Source: Rhodospirillaceae bacterium
GTDB taxonomy: Bacteria > Pseudomonadota > Alphaproteobacteria > Rhodospirillales > Magnetovibrionaceae
Direction of reading: 5' to 3'
Length of the DNA: 8,081 bases
Assembly: GCA_029883045.1 (NCBI GenBank)
Contig: JAOUJU010000074.1
Span: forward strand, 1-8,081
The number at the start of each line of letters is the position of its first letter. Positions within the stretch are counted from its first letter, which is position 1. A program made the position numbers and the translations under genes. The notes beneath the pieces are model-generated. The model ran no database searches and was not told where the DNA came from. It saw only the letters and a list, made by a program, of their open reading frames with translations. Positions 1 to 5,348 of this stretch are shown in pieces.

Positions 1-1059
1 TTAACATTTAATTATGCCGAGGGTGCGGTGTTAACGCACACGAACATTGCCAGCGGTATCAAAGAAGACGCTTTGGCAAATGCACTTGAAACCCAATTAC
101 GAAAACCGTTCAACACGGATTCTGCCAGCAATGATAATTACGTGGCTGTGGAAATTCAGTTAAGCGAGGGGGTGTTGCATGTTATTGTTCCAAATAAACG
201 CCTTTTTAGCACCACCACATACGTTTTTGTAATGTGGATGGTCGGAACTAGTTTGTTGCTTTTTGGCGTCGCAATAATATTTATGAAGAACCAAGTGCGC
301 CCGATAATCCGCCTAGCCGCCGCGGCTGATGCTTTTGGCAAGGGACGCGATTCAAAAAAATTCAAGCCCGAAGGCGCGCTTGAGGTTCGCCGCGCATCAA
401 GCGCCTTTATTTCCATGCGCAATCGTTTGAAACGGCAGATGCAACAACGTACCGATATGCTATCTGGGGTTTCGCATGATTTGCGCACCCCCATCACCCG
501 AATGAAATTGCAATTGGCCATGATGGGTAATAGCGCCGGGATAGATGAATTAAAATCAGATGTTTCCGATATGGAACATATGCTTGACGAATATTTGGCG
601 TTTGCCCGTGGCGAAGGTTCAGAAAAGCAAGTGGCGGCAAATATGAACGAAATGCTGGAAGAAATTGTCAACAAAGTTAGGCGCAAAGGCGCCAAAGTAG
701 ACCTTCACTGCGAGGGCAAGATAAATACAACGGTACGCAAAAGTGCGTTAATGCGCGCTCTTACAAATTTAATTGAAAACGCCACGCGCTATGGCGAACA
801 CGTTACCGTACGTGTGGCCCAGCGGGAAAACACAATTGAAATAGTTATTGATGATGATGGCCCCGGCATCCCTGAGGAACAACGTGAAGAAGTTTTTCGC
901 CCATTTTACAGGCTAGACGGATCACGCAATCCTGAAACCGGCGGCGTTGGTTTAGGTATGACCATTGCGCGCGATGGAGTGCGCAGTCATGGCGGTGAAA
1001 TAGAATTGGCAAATGCACCCAGCGGCGGCCTAAGGGTCAACATTAGCCTGCCGCTGTAG
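1..1059 (+). CDS. EnvZ-like sensor histidine kinase, 5'-truncated by window edge
   Basis: This is the C-terminal 352 residues of an inner-membrane two-component sensor kinase. The frame is open from base 1, so the true start lies upstream; the GTG at 28 is internal. Visible parts, numbered from base 1: the end of a periplasmic sensor region, one transmembrane segment (about 74-95), a HAMP linker (about 96-149), and a HisKA dimerisation helix with the motif SHDLRTPITRMK, whose phospho-accepting His is residue 159 (bases 475-477). A HATPase domain follows with an N box (LTNLIENATRYG, Asn about 260), a G1 box (DDDGPGIP), an F box (FRPFYRLD) and a G2 box (GGVGLG, about 314-319). The H box and HATPase style match EnvZ-type kinases, which phosphorylate OmpR-like regulators. 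The cognate regulator gene is probably just upstream, outside the window (inference). All catalytic motifs look intact. The signal sensed cannot be read from this fragment. Confidence 0.93.
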   Translation, partial: LTFNYAEGAVLTHTNIASGIKEDALANALETQLRKPFNTDSASNDNYVAVEIQLSEGVLHVIVPNKRLFSTTTYVFVMWMVGTSLLLFGVAIIFMKNQVRPIIRLAAAADAFGKGRDSKKFKPEGALEVRRASSAFISMRNRLKRQMQQRTDMLSGVSHDLRTPITRMKLQLAMMGNSAGIDELKSDVSDMEHMLDEYLAFARGEGSEKQVAANMNEMLEEIVNKVRRKGAKVDLHCEGKINTTVRKSALMRALTNLIENATRYGEHVTVRVAQRENTIEIVIDDDGPGIPEEQREEVFRPFYRLDGSRNPETGGVGLGMTIARDGVRSHGGEIELANAPSGGLRVNISLPL

Positions 1060-1068
1060 TAATTTTTT
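1021..1068 (+). terminator. candidate intrinsic terminator of the kinase gene
   Basis: AGCGGC (1021-1026) pairs perfectly with GCCGCT (1050-1055). Inside it GGC/GCC and TAA/TTA add six more pairs, with single-base bulges at 1030 and 1049 and a 9-base loop. A run of six T follows at 1063-1068. The stem overlaps the last codons of the kinase gene, and the T run sits 7 bases past the stem, farther than ideal. The convergent csaA-like gene ends at 1072, so a stop signal is expected here. It lacks a T run in the minus direction, so it is probably one-way. Confidence 0.45.
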
Positions 1069-1071
1069 CTC

Positions 1072-1419
1072 TTAATATAGCTTTCCACCATTAGGAACCG
1101 ATAAGCTGGGGTGTATCAGCACCACTTCGTTGTTTGAATCGGGAAACCCTAACATCAAAACTTCTGACATAAATTTTCCAATCTGCCGTGGGGGAAAATT
1201 AACAACCGCGGCAACCTGTAATCCAATAATGTTATCTGCGGTGTAATGACGGGTTATCTGCGCGGATGTTTTTTTCTCGCCCAAAACAGGGCCAAAATCT
1301 ATCCATACCTTGATTGCTGGTTTTATGGCTTCGGGAAAATTTTCGGCGCGAACAATTGTCCCAACCCGAATATCTACTTTTGTAAAATCATCATATGAAA
1401 TTGGTGATTTATTATTCAT
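1072..1419 (-). CDS. csaA: CsaA-like tRNA-binding-domain protein
   Basis: The product is a 115-residue single-domain protein of the EMAP/Trbp111 OB-fold family, which binds tRNA; Bacillus CsaA was described as an export-related chaperone. Motifs in order are DFTKVDIRVGTI (about 11-22), SAQITRHY (52-59), VVNFPPRQIGKF (72-83), SEVLMLG (85-91) and the C-terminal VPNGGKLY. They line up closely with Bacillus CsaA over the full length, so the gene appears complete. It starts at ATG (1417-1419), only 15 bp after the proC stop, with no strong Shine-Dalgarno, so it is probably cotranscribed with proC and may rely on coupling. It ends TAA at 1072, 12 bp from the convergent kinase stop. The family assignment is firm, but the cellular role in alphaproteobacteria is not settled, so the symbol reflects homology only. 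Confidence 0.9.
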   Translation of the reverse strand: MNNKSPISYDDFTKVDIRVGTIVRAENFPEAIKPAIKVWIDFGPVLGEKKTSAQITRHYTADNIIGLQVAAVVNFPPRQIGKFMSEVLMLGFPDSNNEVVLIHPSLSVPNGGKLY

Positions 1420-1434
1420 GGGGATTTATACCAA

Positions 1435-2247
1435 TCAATCGGCCAATTCTTTTGAGCGTTTGGTTGCCGCATCAATTGCCTTGACCATTAGTTCCTTCAT
1501 GCCGTTTGACCCCATTAATACTTCTAGGGCCGCAGCGGTGGTGCCACCGGGTGAAGTTACATTTTGGCGAAGCATTTCAAGCGTTTCATCAGAACGGCTT
1601 ATTAATTCACCGGCACCCGAAACGGTAGCGCGCGCTAGCTTGTCGGCCAGTTCAACCGGCAGGCCAGCCATCACCCCGCCATGAGAAAGTGTTTCGGCTA
1701 ATAAAAATATATAGGCCGGGCCACTGCCAGATACAGCGGTTACCGCATCCATCAGTTTTTCATCATCAATCCACGCAACCTCTCCAACCGCCCCTAATAA
1801 ACCACCAATATCTTTGATGGCGGCGTTGTTGGTGGATGCATTATTTATTGCAACAGTAATGCCACGACCAATTGCTGACGGTGTGTTTGGCATGGCGCGA
1901 ACTATGCTAGCATTGCTTCCTAATATTTTTTCAAGCGCACCAATGGTTTTACCGGCCAAGATTGAAACAAATGTAGTTTTATCACTGACCAACGCCGCAT
2001 AAGGCGCTAATGCCTGCGATGCATTCTGTGGCTTAACCGCCAGAAATACATAATCAGGTGAATATTTTTTTTCTAAGTCGTTAAATGATGGAATGGGCTT
2101 TATAGCAAAATCGGAAAACACCAAATCCGCCATATTGGCGTCTGGCTCAACGATTGTTATGTCGGCTATGGCTGTTCCGCTTTTAATCCATCCGCGGATA
2201 AGCGCACCACCCATTTTGCCGCATCCGACAAGTAGCAGCTTCGCCAT
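1435..2247 (-). CDS. proC: pyrroline-5-carboxylate reductase
   Basis: The enzyme catalyses the last step of proline biosynthesis in the cytoplasm, the NAD(P)H-dependent reduction of 1-pyrroline-5-carboxylate to L-proline. The 270-residue length is typical. An N-terminal Rossmann fold begins LLLVGCGKMGGALIRGW (4-20). VFLAVKPQ (67-74) and RAMPNTP (117-123) are conserved nucleotide and substrate-side segments. The P5CR signature spans about 168-195 (DAVTAVSGSGPAYIFLLAE and onward), and TSPGGTTAAAL (231-241) is the C-terminal dimer motif. No key motif is missing. The ATG at 2245-2247 has a good Shine-Dalgarno, AGAGGT at 2256-2261, 8 bases upstream. It sits between the ybjN-like gene (37 bp gap) and the csaA-like gene (15 bp gap), same strand, so the three likely form one operon. 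Confidence 0.97.
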   Translation of the reverse strand: MAKLLLVGCGKMGGALIRGWIKSGTAIADITIVEPDANMADLVFSDFAIKPIPSFNDLEKKYSPDYVFLAVKPQNASQALAPYAALVSDKTTFVSILAGKTIGALEKILGSNASIVRAMPNTPSAIGRGITVAINNASTNNAAIKDIGGLLGAVGEVAWIDDEKLMDAVTAVSGSGPAYIFLLAETLSHGGVMAGLPVELADKLARATVSGAGELISRSDETLEMLRQNVTSPGGTTAAALEVLMGSNGMKELMVKAIDAATKRSKELAD

Positions 2248-2255
2248 TAGAAAAT

Positions 2256-2261
2256 ACCTCT
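2256..2261 (-). promoter_or_regulatory. Shine-Dalgarno site of proC
   Basis: On the minus strand this reads AGAGGT, 8 bases before the proC ATG. It is one of the clearest ribosome binding sites in the window. It suggests that proC is translated independently of the upstream ybjN-like gene. Confidence 0.7.
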
Positions 2262-2284
2262 TTTAAATTTTTAGCTGATTAGGC

Positions 2285-2788
2285 TCAGGCTTCGCCCACG
2301 GTTTCTATCATTGCCGCCTGAACCGCATCAACCGCCGTTCGCCCGCCCCAGATGACGTACTGGAAGGCAGGAAAAAAACGTTCACATTCGTACAGTGCGG
2401 TTTCGACTACGTCCGCCACCTGTTCTGGCGAAATTCCGTTAGAACCCTTTAGCGGCAATGAATGGCGAAACATCGGCATTCCGTCTTCTGACCAAACAGT
2501 GAAATGGCCTAGCCATAATTGTTCATTTATCAGGGCTAAAAGTTCATACAGTTGCGCCCGCCTGTCTTTTTGAACCCGCATATCAAAGGCACAAGTAAAT
2601 TGAATGGCTTGGGCGTTTTCGCTCCAATTAATAAAAAGGGAATAATCGCTCCACCGCCCCGGTAACTGCACCGTCATTTCAGCATCACTGGTGCGGTCCA
2701 TCGGCCATTCGTAATGGCTTATGGTGTGCTCAATCGCATCAATCGGATGATTGAAATGATTGTCTGCGGCCCTCAGGTTTGCTGACAT
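2285..2788 (-). CDS. YbjN domain-containing protein
   Basis: The product is a 167-residue cytoplasmic protein of the YbjN family (Pfam YbjN), with a fold like type III secretion chaperones. Members have been linked to stress and motility regulation, but no biochemical activity is established. Recognisable family stretches are PIDAIEHTISHYEW (15-28), GRWSDYSLFINW (44-55), FTCAFDMRV (64-72), LLALINEQLWLGHFTVW (83-99), the ERFFPAFQYVIWGG segment (136-149) and the C-terminal AMIETVGEA. I chose the ATG at 2786-2788 because AAGGGA lies 10 bases upstream and homologues begin near here. A TTG at 2810-2812 would add eight residues but has no convincing ribosome site. The frequent proximity to proC in alphaproteobacteria is from memory, and it heads the presumed ybjN-proC-csaA operon. 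Family assignment is firm, function unknown. Confidence 0.9.
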   Translation of the reverse strand: MSANLRAADNHFNHPIDAIEHTISHYEWPMDRTSDAEMTVQLPGRWSDYSLFINWSENAQAIQFTCAFDMRVQKDRRAQLYELLALINEQLWLGHFTVWSEDGMPMFRHSLPLKGSNGISPEQVADVVETALYECERFFPAFQYVIWGGRTAVDAVQAAMIETVGEA

Positions 2789-2798
2789 TAGCTTGGGT

Positions 2799-2804
2799 TC
2801 CCTT
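2799..2804 (-). promoter_or_regulatory. Shine-Dalgarno that sets the YbjN start
   Basis: The minus strand reads AAGGGA with 10 bases to the ATG at 2788. It lies inside the extended frame that would begin at the TTG at 2812, which favours the shorter product. Confidence 0.55.
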
Positions 2805-2892
2805 AAATTCAACTCAGACTGACTGTGATTTATATGCGAGATGTGGTGTCACATTCAGTTTTAAATACTATCTCTAGTGTGCATACGCAGAG

Positions 2893-2914
2893 GCCCCCCG
2901 CAAGGGAAGAGGGC
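2893..2914. other. GC-rich hairpin with GCAA loop
   Basis: GCCC (2893-2896) pairs with GGGC (2911-2914). CCC (2897-2899) pairs with GGG (2904-2906) around a GCAA tetraloop, with a four-base bulge AAGA at 2907-2910. It is a GC-rich island in an otherwise AT-rich gap. No T run follows on either strand, so it is not an evident terminator. On the minus strand it would lie upstream of, or inside, the ybjN leader. Confidence 0.35.
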
Positions 2915-2932
2915 GCTTTAGTTGCTGATTTA

Positions 2933-2941
2933 TGTGGATAA
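2933..2941 (-). promoter_or_regulatory. perfect DnaA-box 9-mer
   Basis: The minus strand reads TTATCCACA, identical to the strong consensus DnaA box. Only one perfect copy is in this gap; TTATCGACC (3008-3016, minus strand) differs at two positions. A single box does not make an origin, but it may bind DnaA as a regulator or a titration site. Chance occurrence in 8 kb is possible. Confidence 0.4.
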
Positions 2942-3031
2942 ACAGGGATTCTGCCGAGTCGCAACGCGAGGCAAATGACAAAAACTAGCCGTAATCTGCT
3001 ATGTTATGGTCGATAAATTGTTGTTAAGTGC

Positions 3032-3068
3032 AAAAAAATTGTGCGAATCGGCAATATTTTGCTGTTCG
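3032..3068 (-). terminator. candidate terminator of the UbiK-like gene
   Basis: Read on the minus strand just after the ubiK-like stop, CGAA pairs with TTCG and GCAA pairs with TTGC around a four-base loop, with a small internal loop between the two helices (3044-3068). A run of seven T follows (3032-3038), about five bases past the stem. The stem is short and AT-rich, so it would be a weak terminator. Its placement directly after the gene supports the call. Confidence 0.4.
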
Positions 3069-3074
3069 TTAGCC

Positions 3075-3362
3075 TTATTTTTTTGTGCCAGGTTTGGCCT
3101 TATTTTGCTTATTGCCGGACCCCAGCATGGCCTCTAGTTCGCTAACCCTTTTTTCCAGCTTTTCTTGCTCTGAACGTGCCTTAGCGGCCATGGCCTTGAC
3201 CGCATCAAATTCATCGCGGCTTACTAGGCTTTGCTCGGCCAGCATTTTTTCCAGCCTGCGCCTAGCCATGCCTTCAATATCGCCCTTTACCCCGGTAACG
3301 GCAGACGCTGCCCCGTTGGCCATTTTGGCCAGATCGTCGAGAAACTTGTTTGATGTTTGCAT
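3075..3362 (-). CDS. accessory factor UbiK family (BMFP domain) protein
   Basis: This is a small 95-residue protein of the BMFP family (formerly YqiC, membrane fusogenic activity). In gammaproteobacteria UbiK helps organise the cytosolic ubiquinone biosynthesis complex. Family features are seen: N-terminal NKFLDDLAKMANGAASAVTG (5-24), an amphipathic helix with GDIEGMARRRLEKML (27-41), the EFDAVKAMAAKAR segment (51-63), a leucine-zipper-like coiled coil ending KLEKRVSELEAMLG (68-81), and a lysine-rich tail. Length is normal for the family. The ATG at 3360-3362 has AAGGG about 10 bases upstream. It is divergent from hldD and has its own good promoter. The family is clear; the ubiquinone role is inferred from relatives, because alphaproteobacterial members are little studied. 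Confidence 0.87.
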   Translation of the reverse strand: MQTSNKFLDDLAKMANGAASAVTGVKGDIEGMARRRLEKMLAEQSLVSRDEFDAVKAMAAKARSEQEKLEKRVSELEAMLGSGNKQNKAKPGTKK

Positions 3363-3397
3363 GGCAAATTATCCCTTGTTTAAAGCGGTCATTATTT

Positions 3398-3423
3398 AGC
3401 CCATATTATGGGGCTTATGGGCT
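3398..3423. repeat. 8-bp perfect inverted repeat, candidate operator
   Basis: AGCCCATA (3398-3405) and TATGGGCT (3416-3423) are perfect reverse complements separated by 10 bp. A third near copy, TATGGGGCT (3408-3415 and flank), lies between them. The repeat spans from the expected +1 to the spacer of the leftward promoter, the usual place for a repressor site. It could equally form a hairpin. No known factor is recognised. Confidence 0.45.
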
Positions 3424-3433
3424 CTCAGGTCAA
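3405..3433 (-). promoter_or_regulatory. sigma-70-like promoter for the UbiK-like gene
   Basis: On the minus strand a -35 TTGACC (3428-3433, 5 of 6 to consensus) is followed after 17 bp by a -10 CATAAT (3405-3410, 5 of 6). Transcription would begin near 3398, leaving a leader of about 35 bases. The -10 and part of the spacer lie within the inverted repeat at 3398-3423. Confidence 0.65.
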
Positions 3434-3444
3434 AGCACCACTGC

Positions 3445-3473
3445 TTGCGGTCATGCTCGGTGCGCCTTATAAA
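3445..3473 (+). promoter_or_regulatory. sigma-70-like promoter for hldD and downstream genes
   Basis: A -35 TTGCGG (3445-3450) and a -10 TATAAA (3468-3473) are separated by exactly 17 bp. Transcription would begin near 3480, giving a leader of about 25 bases with AAGGGG at 3491-3496 as ribosome site, 9 bases before the ATG. It is the only good plus-strand promoter I see before the hldD-lgt-midA-pgeF-lipoprotein series. Confidence 0.55.
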
Positions 3474-3505
3474 TAATTACAGTTAAATCAAAGGGGTTTT
3501 TTTAA

Positions 3506-4492
3506 ATGTATGTGGTAACCGGGGGTGCTGGTTTTATAGGATCAAACATTGTTGCGGCGTTGGAAAAACGCGGTGATGCAAAAATTGCGGTAATTGACCG
3601 TCTGCGCGATCAGGATAAATGGAAAAACCTAGCCAAGCGCGAACTGTGCGACATAGTCCACCCCGATGATACGTTGGATTTTTTGGAAGATAACTCAACC
3701 AATATTAAAGCGATATTTCACATGGGGGCAATATCAGCCACCACCGAAAAAAATGTTGATTTGATAATTGAAAATAATTTCCAGCTTTCGCTCGATTTGT
3801 GGAAATGGTGCACCGCCCACCAAACGCGTTTTATTTACGCCTCTAGCGCCGCAACCTATGGCGATGGTGAAAACGGTTTTGACGATGATAACGCATTAGA
3901 TGCGCTGGCCAAACTGAAACCGCTAAATCCCTATGGTTGGAGCAAGCATCTTTTTGATCGCCGCGTTGCGCGCATGACTTCGGGTGGCGATGCCCACCCG
4001 CCACAGTGGGCGGGTTTGAAATTTTTTAATGTTTATGGACCCAATGAATACCACAAAGGCGCAATGCGTTCGGTCGTAAACAAACTATACCCCGATGCCG
4101 TTGCGGGGGTTGAAGCAAAGTTATTTAAATCACACCATCCAGATTATTCTGACGGTGGGCAGATGCGTGACTTTATATACATTGATGACTGCGTTGATGT
4201 TATGATGTGGTTGCTGGACAATGAAATTGTTTCCGGAATTTTTAATGTGGGTACTGGCAAGTCACGCTCATTTCGAGATTTAACCGTAGCCGTATTTGAG
4301 GCGTTGAACAAAAAACCAAAAATTAAATTCATTCCCACACCGATGGATATTCGTGACAAGTACCAGTATTTTACTCAAGCTAATACGTTAAACCTTAGGA
4401 AGGCTGGATATAAAAAAGAATTTACCGAACTAGAAGACGGTATCCGTTCATATGTTAATGATTTTCTTGGCTCCAATGATCCTTATCGTTAA
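3506..4492 (+). CDS. hldD: ADP-glyceromanno-heptose 6-epimerase
   Basis: HldD (RfaD/WaaD) converts ADP-D-glycero-D-manno-heptose to ADP-L-glycero-D-manno-heptose, the activated heptose for the LPS inner core; it is cytoplasmic and NADP-dependent. The 328-residue protein is an extended short-chain dehydrogenase. The glycine-rich TGGAGFIGSNIV (5-16) binds NADP, FHMGAISATTE (71-81) is a family signature, YASSAATYGDGENGF (111-125) carries the catalytic Ser/Thr region, and the catalytic pair is Tyr143 and Lys147 in NPYGWSK. FFNVYGPNEYHKGAMRSV and MRDFIYIDDCVDVM are further HldD-type segments. Length is slightly above the E. coli enzyme. The start ATG has AAGGGG 9 bases upstream. No other LPS genes are in the window. 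It leads the plus-strand series, with lgt 52 bp downstream. Confidence 0.96.
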   Translation: MYVVTGGAGFIGSNIVAALEKRGDAKIAVIDRLRDQDKWKNLAKRELCDIVHPDDTLDFLEDNSTNIKAIFHMGAISATTEKNVDLIIENNFQLSLDLWKWCTAHQTRFIYASSAATYGDGENGFDDDNALDALAKLKPLNPYGWSKHLFDRRVARMTSGGDAHPPQWAGLKFFNVYGPNEYHKGAMRSVVNKLYPDAVAGVEAKLFKSHHPDYSDGGQMRDFIYIDDCVDVMMWLLDNEIVSGIFNVGTGKSRSFRDLTVAVFEALNKKPKIKFIPTPMDIRDKYQYFTQANTLNLRKAGYKKEFTELEDGIRSYVNDFLGSNDPYR

Positions 4493-4544
4493 ACGCGTAA
4501 ATGCAACGCCCCAAACAAAGCTAATTTAAGAAAGACCATTAAGC

Positions 4545-5348
4545 ATGATGTTCTCGATTGCCTTTCCTACAATAGATCCGATTTTGTTTGAACTAGGCCC
4601 ATTGGCAGTTAGGTGGTATTCGCTAGCATATATTGCGGGGCTGCTGTTGGGTTGGCGTTATATGGTGTGGATGGCAGCCCAAGCCCCGGCATCAGTCAGC
4701 CGCGATGATGTCGATGATTTTCTGGTATGGGCAATACTTGCGGTCGTGCTAGGTGGGCGCATCGGTTATGTATTGTTTTATAATTTTGAATACTATTCGG
4801 CCAACCCATCACAAATTTTGCAGGTATGGCAGGGCGGAATGTCGTTTCATGGTGGCTTGCTTGGGGTTGCGCTCGCGACTTTTTGGTTTTGTCGTCAGCG
4901 CAAAATTGATGCCCTTAGGTTTTTTGATATGGTGGCAACGGCTGCCCCCATCGGGCTTTTGCTTGGGCGCATAGCCAACTTTATCAACGCTGAACTTTAT
5001 GGTCGCCCGACCGATGTTTCTTGGGGGGTGGTTTTTCCTGGCGGCGGAAATGTGCCAAGGCACCCTAGCCAGCTTTATGAATCAGCGCTTGAAGGATTGG
5101 TGTTATTGATAATTCTTTATCTGCTTTTTCGTAATGAAAAAATCAGACAACGCACAGGTGTTTTGGCCGGGGTATTCCTAATTGGTTATGGTATCGCTAG
5201 ATCTATAGCCGAGCTATTTCGCGAACCAGATATCCAGCTTGGGTTTTTGTTCGGTGGCACAACCATGGGCCAGTGGCTATCGGCACCCATGTGGATTGGC
5301 GGGGCGTGGTTAATTTATTATGGGTTTAAAAAATCTCAGGTAAAATGA
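4545..5348 (+). CDS. lgt: prolipoprotein diacylglyceryl transferase
   Basis: Lgt is an inner-membrane enzyme that moves diacylglyceryl from phosphatidylglycerol to the lipobox cysteine of prolipoproteins, the first step of lipoprotein maturation. The 267-residue protein is strongly hydrophobic with about seven membrane segments. Family residues are present: RWYSLAYI with Tyr25, GGRIGYVLFY (70-79), WQGGMSFHGG with His102, and the signature GRIANFINAELYGR (141-154) with Arg142 and Asn145. PRHPSQLYE (171-179) and the C-terminal Arg226 in LFREPD complete the set. Ala144 and Ala149 replace the glycines of the E. coli signature, which the family tolerates. The gene begins with two tandem ATG codons (4545 and 4548), and only a weak AAGAAAG-like site precedes them. 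Its stop overlaps the start of midA by 4 bp. Confidence 0.97.
   Translation: MMFSIAFPTIDPILFELGPLAVRWYSLAYIAGLLLGWRYMVWMAAQAPASVSRDDVDDFLVWAILAVVLGGRIGYVLFYNFEYYSANPSQILQVWQGGMSFHGGLLGVALATFWFCRQRKIDALRFFDMVATAAPIGLLLGRIANFINAELYGRPTDVSWGVVFPGGGNVPRHPSQLYESALEGLVLLIILYLLFRNEKIRQRTGVLAGVFLIGYGIARSIAELFREPDIQLGFLFGGTTMGQWLSAPMWIGGAWLIYYGFKKSQVK

Larger units (their letters stand above)
2789..3074. other. 286-bp non-coding gap between the YbjN-like and UbiK-like genes
   Basis: No supported protein gene lies here. Reading left to right it holds: the leader of the ybjN-like gene with a weak -10-like TATAAA on the minus strand (2829-2834); a short perfect inverted repeat ATGTG-GTGT-CACAT (2841-2854); a GC-rich hairpin (2893-2914); a perfect DnaA-box 9-mer (2933-2941); GANTC sites at 2947-2951, 2956-2960 and 3045-3049; and a candidate terminator for the upstream ubiK-like gene (3032-3068). 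No -35/-10 pair here is strong on the minus strand, so where ybjN-proC-csaA transcription begins is uncertain. Confidence 0.7.

Noticed and set aside
28..30. GTG as the start of the kinase gene
   Set aside because: The frame is open back to base 1, and a complete EnvZ-type kinase would need an N-terminal membrane segment and sensor domain upstream, so the gene is truncated by the window.
156..695. 179-codon open frame on the minus strand inside the histidine kinase gene
   Set aside because: It is exactly antisense to conserved kinase domains, has a Ser/Ile-rich composition typical of a shadow frame, and shows no known motif.
1310..1684. 124-codon plus-strand frame across the csaA/proC junction
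   Set aside because: It is antisense to two well-supported genes and has no recognisable domain.
2933..2941. Chromosomal replication origin
   Set aside because: Only one perfect DnaA box is present, with no clustered boxes, clear AT-rich unwinding region or typical origin neighbours (dnaA, hemE, parAB) in the window.
3435..3463. GCACC/GGTGC inverted repeat flanking the hldD -35 element
   Set aside because: Arms are only five bases with a 19-base spacer, which is expected by chance in this length.
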